From Paenibacillus sp. BIHB 4019 (lineage in GTDB: Bacteria > Bacillota > Bacilli > Paenibacillales > Paenibacillaceae): DNA of 64,000 bases. Below are positions 57,879 through 64,000 of the stretch, piece by piece. Below the pieces are notes generated by a model, which was given only the letters and a program-made list of their open reading frames with translations, was not told where the DNA came from and ran no database searches. A program made the position numbers and the translations under genes. Position 1 is the stretch's first letter. Every line of letters starts with the position of its first letter. The stretch spans positions 5,752,501 through 5,816,500 of the forward strand of contig NZ_CP016808.1 of NCBI RefSeq assembly GCF_002741035.1. The letters run 5' to 3'.

Positions 57879-58589
57879 TCATGTTTGAGATTTAGGCTTG
57901 AGACGGTACTGATGGGGTGTGATTCTCATTTCTCTCCGGAATATATCGGTAAAATGGCTTTGTGAGCTGAAGCCGAGCTTTTGTCCAATATCGTTCAATG
58001 TCAGCGAAGTATGTTCGAGAAGCTGCATAGCCGCGGAAATCCTCTCCTTACGGATGCGATCAGAAAGCGTTTCTCCCGTCTCTCGTTTATATGCATGGGA
58101 AAGATGGCTTCGGCTAAAGTGCAGCGCCTCCGCGATTTCGCTGACAGTCAGCGAATCGTACAGATGTTCTTTAATATAATGATGACACTTTCGAACTAAC
58201 GGTGAATAGCGTTTATCCTCTTGGGCAAGCGCGACTTTGCCGGCATACTCAAGGAAAACTTGTTGATGCAAATCTAATAAAGCTTGCACGGATTTGACCT
58301 GTTGCGCCTTAAGAATATAATTGCGGTAAATACCTGAAGCCTCCATATCCGACATTCCTCCGTCTACGGCAGAACGCACAATTTGAGGCCATAAAAATTG
58401 AACAACCATATAAGTAAAAGATAATTGATTGCTAAAAATCAGCTTTGTATAGGTTTGAAATTCGGGTGTACTCAGCTCTCTCTCAATTTGTTTGCGACGA
58501 CCGCCGCGAACGCAATCTAATAAAAACGATAGGATGGAATTTCCTTTCAGTCTCGCATATTCATCAGAAATATCGGTTTGAAAGTCCAT
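57879..58589 (-). CDS. AraC family transcriptional regulator
   Basis: A 236-residue protein. The N-terminal 130 residues are helical and lack a cupin, so this is the subgroup with an all-alpha sensor. The C-terminal AraC domain is complete (SLTVSEIAEALHFSRSHLSHAY; TLNDIGQKLGFSSQSHFTDIF; ITPHQYRL). Start ATG after GAGGAGG. It may act on the SDR gene downstream or on the SnoaL-like gene upstream; neither is proven. Confidence 0.9.
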   Translation of the reverse strand: MDFQTDISDEYARLKGNSILSFLLDCVRGGRRKQIERELSTPEFQTYTKLIFSNQLSFTYMVVQFLWPQIVRSAVDGGMSDMEASGIYRNYILKAQQVKSVQALLDLHQQVFLEYAGKVALAQEDKRYSPLVRKCHHYIKEHLYDSLTVSEIAEALHFSRSHLSHAYKRETGETLSDRIRKERISAAMQLLEHTSLTLNDIGQKLGFSSQSHFTDIFRREMRITPHQYRLKPKSQT

Positions 58590-58718
58590 TGCAAGCGCCT
58601 CCTCATCAAATCACTGTTTCTATTCTACCAGAGAGTTGAGGAGGTTTTCATCTCAGAGAGTGTGACCATTCAAAGAGTAAGCGATTTCTAAGCCTGCTTT
58701 TTCTCAGCAGCATCTCCG

Positions 58719-59138
58719 TTAAGCTGTCGGTGCAGCCCCAATCTGTTGAAGCAACCCCAGCATATCGGGTTGGCCAAATTCTTCGACGATTTGTCCACCG
58801 GAAAATCGGTAGAAATTCATTGCCTGCACTTGGATCGTCTTCGTTGTTGGTGGGAAACCGTAGAAAGTGCCCAGATGTGTACCTCGCATGATGAAGCGTA
58901 CAGCCACCTTATCCCCTTCGGCAACCATCTCCTCCAACGTCCACTTTATATCAGGGAAGCCACTTCGCATCATTCCGATGATCGCGAGATAGCCAGCTGG
59001 CCCCCGCATCGGCTCGGCCTGTCCGGGGACAAAGAAGATAGCATCCGGTGCAATAAGCTCTACAGCTAGCTTCTCGCTAGCTGTATTAATAAACTCAGTA
59101 AATCTGTGCATCTGATGTTTGTTAGTTTCAAATAACAT
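58719..59138 (-). CDS. SnoaL-like/NTF2-fold ester cyclase-type protein
   Basis: A 139-residue protein from ATG 59138 (AAAGGAG upstream; the longer frame upstream has none). Pattern of the SnoaL/NTF2 superfamily: HRFTEFINTASEKLAVELIA, FVPGQAEPMRGPAGYLAI, GFPDIKWTLEEMVAEGDKVAVR, GEFGQPD-like end (IVEEFGQPDMLGLLQQIG). Members are cyclases, hydratases or simple binding proteins, so the reaction is unknown. Confidence 0.82.
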   Translation of the reverse strand: MLFETNKHQMHRFTEFINTASEKLAVELIAPDAIFFVPGQAEPMRGPAGYLAIIGMMRSGFPDIKWTLEEMVAEGDKVAVRFIMRGTHLGTFYGFPPTTKTIQVQAMNFYRFSGGQIVEEFGQPDMLGLLQQIGAAPTA

Positions 59139-59169
59139 GGTGAAACTCCTTTCTAGACTTCTATTGTTT

Positions 59170-60006
59170 TTAAGGCTTAGGGAAAGCTTCATTTTTCGAA
59201 ACATGTATCATCGCATGAGGGAAACTTTTCTTGAAGTACTTTTCGACTCTGACATGGATATCCCCGCGGTACCAATCGGTCAGCCCATGTGCTGCAAATA
59301 ATTCAGGCATTCCTAGCCGCTTTGAACGCTTTCCCATCGAACCGTCCCCTATATTCAGCGTATCAATCCATATACGATCCACTATGCCGTTCAGCAATTT
59401 AGGAAACTCAGGGGTAAACGGCAATACCGGTGAAATGGAGGCCTGCGCAGCTATTCCGGATTCATATATTTCTCTTATAGCTCTTAGGCGCAATTTGATC
59501 CCAGGCGCATACGGCGAAAAAATTTGCTTAATATCCTCTCGATCTGTTTCAATCGTCATGGATACCAGGACATCACAAGTCTCCTTTAATTTAAGTATCA
59601 AATCAAGATCCCTTGTAATGAGTGGGCTTCGTGTCTGGATTTGAAGCAGATCAGGCGGCGTTTCGAGCATCGCTTCCAAAATCCGTCGTGTAATAGCTGT
59701 CTTTCGTTCAATCGGTTGATAAGGATCAGTTGCCGAGGACATAAAGATCTTAATCGGTTTGTTTTTTTGACGCAGCTTGATGACTTCATTCCGGTAATTT
59801 TCAGCCGCATTTGTTTTGATCTCCACCCATTCTCCCCAAGGCGTCTCTTTAAACTTTTGAATCGGCATTTCTCTTACGTAACAATATCTGCATGAGAATG
59901 CGCAGCCGCTATACGGGTTTAAGGAATGGGTATATCCCGTATCTAAATAACCTGTGGCTTCACTTAAAATTTTCTTGGAAGTTATATCTTTCAATTCAAT
60001 TGGCAA
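59170..60006 (-). CDS. SPL-type radical SAM protein
   Basis: A 278-residue radical SAM protein related to spore photoproduct lyase. The 4Fe-4S motif is CAFSCRYCYVREMP near residue 34, preceded by the typical GYTHSLNPYSG. A SAM-side motif KIFMSSATDPYQPIERK follows, then a DVLVSMTIETDREDIKQIF segment. Most members of this family (COG1533) have no known substrate. It is 26 bases downstream of the macrodomain gene and probably in one operon with it and the sirtuin. Confidence 0.88.
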   Translation of the reverse strand: MPIELKDITSKKILSEATGYLDTGYTHSLNPYSGCAFSCRYCYVREMPIQKFKETPWGEWVEIKTNAAENYRNEVIKLRQKNKPIKIFMSSATDPYQPIERKTAITRRILEAMLETPPDLLQIQTRSPLITRDLDLILKLKETCDVLVSMTIETDREDIKQIFSPYAPGIKLRLRAIREIYESGIAAQASISPVLPFTPEFPKLLNGIVDRIWIDTLNIGDGSMGKRSKRLGMPELFAAHGLTDWYRGDIHVRVEKYFKKSFPHAMIHVSKNEAFPKP

Positions 60007-60032
60007 TTAAATTCACATCCCTCTCTGTAAGA

Positions 60033-60929
60033 TCAGGATTGAAACGCATGGAGGTATTCCGTGTAATCGTCGTCGCTGAACACATTAAAGATGATTTTCT
60101 CAAAATGGTGGGCATGCGTATTCAACCACTCATTGACGGTTTGGACAGCTATTCTGGACGCTTCTGGCTTAGGAAACCCAAACACCCCTGTCGAGATTGA
60201 GCAAAAAGCGACCGTTTTTATATCCTCTATTTCATTGGCCAGCTCCAGACAAGCTCGGTAACAAGCGGCTAACTCTGCCTTTTGCTGCTCTATCAATTCC
60301 GTTCCTTTGAATACTATCGGACCTACGGTGTGCAAAACAAACCTTGCGGGCAAATTATAACCTCTTGTGATTTTTGCTCCACCTGTAGCTTCTGGCTCGC
60401 CTTGATAAGCCATAATGATTTTGCAATCTTCCCTTAACTGCGGGCCTGCCGCACTGTGAATAGCATTATCAATACAAGCATGATATGGTTGAAAACAGCC
60501 CAACATATATTGATTCGCTGCATTGACGATTGCATCTGCACCAAGCCGTGTAATGTCGCCCTGCCATAAGCTGAATTTATCAGCTTGGCTAAAGCTGCAC
60601 CGGGGTACCAAAGTTGAAACGCAATCTAAATGATCCACATCAACAGTCCCTTTTTCTTTTAATTCGGTTTGCAAAAGAGCGTCTAGCTTGCTTAAAAAGT
60701 CCGCTGCTAATGGTGCCGGTTCCCTGACCGTGAGAAGCCTCTTTAGTAAATTGCGTTTTTCCATATAATTAGAGGGAAGCTCCGTTTTCCGCACCTGCTG
60801 TTGTTCTTCCAGCAGCGTTTCTAATAAATCGTTTACCATTTCCTCTTTACGACAGAAATCATTTTGCGCTGGTATATAACGGTCGTTCAATTGGATGAGA
60901 GAAGCATACTCCATTAATGTTAGTTGCAC
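60033..60929 (-). CDS. Macrodomain protein-ADP-ribose hydrolase (SirTM-linked, zinc type)
   Basis: A 298-residue protein: about 110 N-terminal helical residues, then a macrodomain with the ADP-ribose loop WQGDITRLGADAIVNAANQYMLG and VAFCSISTGVFGFPKPEASRIAV. The segment CFQPYHACIDNAIHSAAGPQLR carries the His/Cys residues that bind zinc in the SirTM-associated class. It removes ADP-ribose that the neighbouring sirtuin adds. GTG start after GGGAG. Gap to the sirtuin gene is 27 bases. Confidence 0.9.
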   Translation of the reverse strand: MQLTLMEYASLIQLNDRYIPAQNDFCRKEEMVNDLLETLLEEQQQVRKTELPSNYMEKRNLLKRLLTVREPAPLAADFLSKLDALLQTELKEKGTVDVDHLDCVSTLVPRCSFSQADKFSLWQGDITRLGADAIVNAANQYMLGCFQPYHACIDNAIHSAAGPQLREDCKIIMAYQGEPEATGGAKITRGYNLPARFVLHTVGPIVFKGTELIEQQKAELAACYRACLELANEIEDIKTVAFCSISTGVFGFPKPEASRIAVQTVNEWLNTHAHHFEKIIFNVFSDDDYTEYLHAFQS

Positions 60930-60956
60930 CCTTTTACATCTCCCTCAACATGAATT

Positions 60957-61802
60957 TTATTTCATAACCGCTAATACAATCTCTTGCATATCTTCGGTAA
61001 ATGTGATTGTTTTAGCATTTATTTCCTGCATGCCCTCTGGATGGTCTTTGTTCAGCCGAATTAAAATAGCCCTCTCATTATGATAAGTCATTGTTTCAAA
61101 AGGATAACGAATGATGCCCGGCGTATTAAAACCAACTCCCAATTCCAAAAAAACAATCTTCTTTTCTTCAGCATTCAATAAAAAATTTTTGTATGACGTA
61201 TCCCGATCATGCCACTTGTCATCCTGCACAAAATACCGGTTCATTCTTAAATTAGGATCCATCTTTCCGCCGCAGACCGGACATTTAGGTACGAGCTCAG
61301 CTGGTATTTGACAATTAACGGTCTGCTGAATCATATCCTTAACGATTTGTTCATTATAATAAAGTTTGTTGTGGCAGCCTTTAGCACACTGTAGATAGCT
61401 GTAATTGCCTTGTATCTCAAATATGCGATCTGGCGGAAAGCCTCCCTTTTCAAACTGGCTTTCGACATTGGTCGTGATGACAAAATACGGCTTGTCTTGA
61501 ACCAATCGAAATAAATCCTGGTAAAGCTTGGTCGCACCCGCTTCATAGCGGCTTAAACTGATATGCTTGGCCCAGTAAGCCCATTTCTCTTCCTCTGTTG
61601 CAAACGGATAAAAGCTGGACGTGTAAAGGTCAGTGAAGCCATACTTTTCAATAAAGGGGCCAAAATGGTCGGTAAAAGGTTTCCCGCTATATGCAATACC
61701 CGCAGCTGCCGATAAACCTGCCCCTCCGCCTAATAAAATGGTATCCGCTTCCTCCAACGCCGCTTTTGCTTTGTCCAAACGCGCACGATAACTGTCCATC
61801 AT
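60957..61802 (-). CDS. SirTM-type (class M) sirtuin, protein ADP-ribosyltransferase
   Basis: A 281-residue sirtuin from ATG 61802 (GAGGAG eight bases before). The NAD loop is LLGGGAGLSAAAGIAYSG. The usual catalytic motif of deacetylase sirtuins (GxxH) is replaced around FEIQGNYSYLQC, with Asn where His is expected, as in SirTM enzymes that ADP-ribosylate rather than deacetylate. A zinc-binding CxxxC...CPVCGG pair is present (QCAKGCHN; PKCPVCGGK). In known operons it modifies a lipoylated GcvH-like protein; no such gene nor LplA2 is here. Confidence 0.9.
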   Translation of the reverse strand: MMDSYRARLDKAKAALEEADTILLGGGAGLSAAAGIAYSGKPFTDHFGPFIEKYGFTDLYTSSFYPFATEEEKWAYWAKHISLSRYEAGATKLYQDLFRLVQDKPYFVITTNVESQFEKGGFPPDRIFEIQGNYSYLQCAKGCHNKLYYNEQIVKDMIQQTVNCQIPAELVPKCPVCGGKMDPNLRMNRYFVQDDKWHDRDTSYKNFLLNAEEKKIVFLELGVGFNTPGIIRYPFETMTYHNERAILIRLNKDHPEGMQEINAKTITFTEDMQEIVLAVMK

Positions 61803-61842
61803 TTCGATCACTCCTCGGTTCTTACCAGAAATGAATTGCTCT

Positions 61843-62223
61843 TTAGAAAAACGGTTCAAAACGTTCCATCTCCCACTCATTCCCTAATATTCCTGACATG
61901 CATAGGATGCCATACTCTGACACGAGCGACAGCGAATGTTTCAATGTTGCCGTTCCTACTAGCTCCAAAATTTTATTTGCACCTTGCGGCGCAATAGCAA
62001 ACAGCTTTTCGGTTAATGATTCATCATCAAGCAGTACATAATCTGCGCCAAATTGCTTTAAAAAATCTGCTTTGTTTTTATCTCGGGTAGTCGATATACC
62101 AGTTGCGCCAGCGGACTTGGCAAGCTGCATGGCTGCCATACCTACAGAACTGGTTCCTCCACGAATCAGCAATGTTTCACCCACGCTCAACCTTAGACAT
62201 TCAAATAGCGAAGCATAAATAGT
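61843..62223 (-). pseudogene. Remnant of a zinc-type quinone oxidoreductase/alcohol dehydrogenase
   Basis: About 125 codons with clear similarity to the middle of NADPH:quinone oxidoreductases (YASLFECLRLSVGETLLIRG; GTSSVGMAAMQLAKSAGATG; SLTEKLFAIAPQGANKILELVG). The catalytic N-terminal domain (about 130 residues) is missing, and the C-terminus stops at ERFEPFF where the family runs on for about 60 more residues. No start codon with a ribosome site is seen. It is decayed, and its end lies just before the sirtuin gene. An operator palindrome upstream suggests it was once MarR-controlled. Confidence 0.75.
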
Positions 62224-62391
62224 CCTTAGAATGATTGAAAAAATAATCGGATAGTTGCATCCATAAATTGACGCCCAATGTGACTCGCCCTTTATCCTCG
62301 AAAAGTCATCGTATAATAGCTGCGACGTTTTACGGGGATGCTAAGCGCCCATATTTAACACAAAAGTGCGCTTAAACCATTCATTCAAGCA

Positions 62392-62413
62392 TTTAGTTTT
62401 ATATAAAACTAAA
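62392..62413. promoter_or_regulatory. MarR operator, distal copy
   Basis: A 22-bp perfect palindrome TTTAGTTTTATATAAAACTAAA. Its 16-bp core AGTTTTATATAAAACT recurs exactly inside the promoter of the MarR gene. It lies after the MarR stop and before the oxidoreductase remnant, where the target promoter would be. Confidence 0.7.
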
Positions 62414-62425
62414 TCGCCAAAAAAA

Positions 62426-62842
62426 TTAGAACTCGATTTTGCGAAGAAGTTCTATGATTTGTTTTTTTTCCTCAATAGCGAACTTGCTATATATTTTGTC
62501 TATTAGAGAATCAGATATTTCTTCAAAAACTTTTCTAAGATCGTATCCTTTCTCTGTAAGAGTTAGCCGATATATACGCGTATCCTTTAGATCCTTCTCT
62601 TTTCGGATGTATCCTTTCTTCACCATTTTATCAACCAAAACGGTTACTGTTGATTTGTCTCGGTCGATTAGCTTGGATAACTCATGCATAGTAAGGCTTT
62701 CTTGCTGATACAGTCTAAACAAGATATCACCATGTGATGGCGCAATATCCTTAATATTTCTTTCTCTTAGCTCACTTTCTATAAACCGATTACCCTGACG
62801 ATGGATGCGGCCAACTAAAGATAAAATATATGTTTCATTCAT
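62426..62842 (-). CDS. MarR family transcriptional regulator
   Basis: About 138 residues. Winged helix with the core LTMHELSKLIDRDKSTVTVLVDKMVKKGYI and wing KDTRIYRLTLTEKG. Earlier in-frame starts at 62878 (TTG) and 62851 (ATG) fall on the -35 and -10 boxes of the promoter, so translation likely begins at the ATG at 62842, close to the expected transcript start. MarR proteins sense phenolic or oxidative compounds and repress themselves and a neighbour, here apparently the degraded oxidoreductase. Confidence 0.88.
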   Translation of the reverse strand: MNETYILSLVGRIHRQGNRFIESELRERNIKDIAPSHGDILFRLYQQESLTMHELSKLIDRDKSTVTVLVDKMVKKGYIRKEKDLKDTRIYRLTLTEKGYDLRKVFEEISDSLIDKIYSKFAIEEKKQIIELLRKIEF

Positions 62843-62849
62843 GAGCTTC

Positions 62850-62878
62850 ATTTTAGTTTTATATAAAACTTTTGTCAA
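62850..62878 (-). promoter_or_regulatory. MarR promoter with operator in the spacer
   Basis: On the minus strand TTGACA (62878-62873), a 17-base spacer and TAAAAT (62855-62850). The palindrome AGTTTTATATAAAACT (62855-62870) almost fills the spacer, so bound MarR would block RNA polymerase. Confidence 0.8.
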
Positions 62879-62939
62879 GCACCGTGCTGTTACTTAAATC
62901 AGTCAAACTGATTACTTAACAAAAGATTGCTTAACTTAA

Positions 62940-62966
62940 AAGGCTGCCGATTTTGCCGGCAGCCTT
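62940..62966 (-). terminator. Terminator of the UvrA-type gene
   Basis: AAGGCTGCCG (62940-62949) and CGGCAGCCTT (62957-62966), ten perfect pairs with a seven-base loop, TTTAAG on the minus-strand side. About 45 bases after the stop codon. Confidence 0.75.
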
Positions 62967-63008
62967 GGAGGAGCATATGAATATTTATCTGAATGTGGAT
63001 TTGATGCC

Positions 63009-64000
63009 TTACATCAGATATTTTCCTGTAATCGACTGCTCCGCATCGATGATCTGCGGAGGTGTGCCCTCGAACACTACCTGGCCGCCCTTGCTGCCTC
63101 CGTCCGGTCCCATATCAATGATCCAATCGGCTTGGCTGATCACATCGAGATTGTGTTCGATAACGATTACCGTATTGCCGGCATCCACGAGGCGGTTCAT
63201 GATCTCCAGAAGAAGACCGATATCTGACATATGCAGACCTGTCGTCGGCTCGTCCAGTACGTAGATGCTGCCCTGCTTATGCAGCTCGCTTGCCAGCTTG
63301 ATGCGCTGGCATTCCCCGCCCGAGAGCGTGCTGAGCGGTTGGCCAAGCGTTATATAGTTCAGCCCCACATCGCTCATCGCCTGCAGCTTGCGTACAACGA
63401 CTTTCAGCTCGAAAAAATCCAATGCCTGCTCCACAGTCATTTCCAGCACTTCTGCAATGGACTTGCCGTTCAGCTTGTACGCGAGCACCTCTTCCTTGAA
63501 CCGTCTGCCTCCACATTCTTCGCACGGCAGCTTTACGCTGTCGAGAAAGGCAAGGTCTGTATATACAACACCGAGCCCTTGGCAGTTCTCGCAGGCCCCC
63601 TTGGAGTTGAAGCTGAACAAACCTGGGCTGACCTTGTTCGCGGAAGCAAATGCCTTTCGCACATCATCCATAATCCCCGTGTAGGTCGCGGGATTAGAGC
63701 GCGTTGACACGCCTACCGCCGATTGGTCGATGACGATCGCATCCAGATGCTGGCTGAGGAACACTTCATTAATCAGCGTGCTTTTCCCCGAGCCGGCGAC
63801 ACCCGTAACTACCGTTAGCACGCCGGTTGGAATATCTACACTCACGTTTCGCAAGTTGTGCAGTGTGGCATTCTTGATGGAGAGCTTGCCAGACGGCTGC
63901 CTGCAATCATGCTTCAGCTGGAGCGGCCGCTTCATATGGGTGCCTGTCAATGTACCTGCCTCCAGCAAACCTTGGAAGCTTCCTTCATATACGATGTTGC
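63009..64000 (-). CDS. UvrA-family ATPase, C-terminal part (cut by window edge)
   Basis: The frame is open to the right edge, so the gene continues beyond the window. The visible 330 residues are the second ABC half: Walker A VTGVAGSGKSTLI, the second zinc module GACENCQGLGVVY...CEECGGRRF, the signature TLSGGECQRIKLA, Walker B YVLDEPTTGLH and the H-loop VIEHNLDVI. This pattern fits the shorter UvrA paralogues (often annotated UvrA2 or drug-resistance DrrC-like) as well as UvrA itself; SGECQRIKLA and absence of nearby uvrB favour a paralogue. Roles are DNA damage recognition or antibiotic resistance. Confidence 0.85.
   Translation of the reverse strand, partial: NIVYEGSFQGLLEAGTLTGTHMKRPLQLKHDCRQPSGKLSIKNATLHNLRNVSVDIPTGVLTVVTGVAGSGKSTLINEVFLSQHLDAIVIDQSAVGVSTRSNPATYTGIMDDVRKAFASANKVSPGLFSFNSKGACENCQGLGVVYTDLAFLDSVKLPCEECGGRRFKEEVLAYKLNGKSIAEVLEMTVEQALDFFELKVVVRKLQAMSDVGLNYITLGQPLSTLSGGECQRIKLASELHKQGSIYVLDEPTTGLHMSDIGLLLEIMNRLVDAGNTVIVIEHNLDVISQADWIIDMGPDGGSKGGQVVFEGTPPQIIDAEQSITGKYLM

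Noticed and set aside
59170..60006. True spore photoproduct lyase (SplB)
   Set aside because: The protein has only 278 residues and the operon context is SirTM/macrodomain; similarity is at family level only.

Overview
The window looks like chromosomal DNA of a Paenibacillus-type Gram-positive soil bacterium. The basis is consensus AGGAGG ribosome sites, YesM/YesN two-component pairs beside CUT1 sugar ABC transporters, lipobox substrate-binding lipoproteins, many AraC regulators and glycoside hydrolases, and an Rph-type rifampicin phosphotransferase. This is inferred from gene style; no rRNA or species marker is present. I see no tRNA, CRISPR array, transposase or prophage gene.

Layout. 1-3.7 kb: a 5'-cut AraC gene, a maltose/galactoside-type acetyltransferase divergent from a second AraC gene, a GNAT acetyltransferase and a small CD3324-type DNA-binding protein. 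3.9-15.1 kb: a minus-strand polysaccharide locus (lipoprotein, YesN, YesM, two permeases, then a terminator, then heparinase II/III-type lyase, KdgF-like cupin and a DUF5060/DUF4038 hydrolase). Its YesN gene is frameshifted, and a 48-bp element occurs twice, once upstream of each half. 15.6-19.2 kb: small proteins resembling an immunity-gene array, including two proteins with nearly the same TPR front half but different back halves.

19.4-48.2 kb is the centre of interest: about 27 kb almost entirely on the minus strand. At its edges are fructan-type sugar genes (two GH32 enzymes, a secreted GH43 with two CBM66-like modules, two lipoproteins, YesM/YesN, LplB/YtcP permeases, a LacI regulator). 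Embedded between them is what looks like an undescribed biosynthetic gene cluster: two acyl carrier proteins, an ATP-grasp ligase, a MurG-like glycosyltransferase, a SPASM radical SAM enzyme, two zinc-ribbon methyltransferases, an ABC-2 exporter, a KAS III and a half-length ketosynthase-like partner, a PIG-L deacetylase and a possible BtrH-like acyltransferase. Overlapping or abutting genes show that exporter, tailoring and sugar-importer genes are co-translated. The parts list recalls how butirosin builds an acyl chain on a carrier protein and moves it to an aminosugar, but the aminocyclitol core genes are absent, so the product is unknown.

48.6-64 kb is a mosaic: an esterase and a secreted GH5-ricin hydrolase, a LysR gene divergent from a PurA paralogue, the rifampicin phosphotransferase, an SDR, an AraC gene, a SnoaL-like protein, a SirTM sirtuin with its macrodomain hydrolase and an SPL-type radical SAM protein, an oxidoreductase remnant, a MarR gene with the operator inside its promoter, and a UvrA-type ATPase cut by the right edge.
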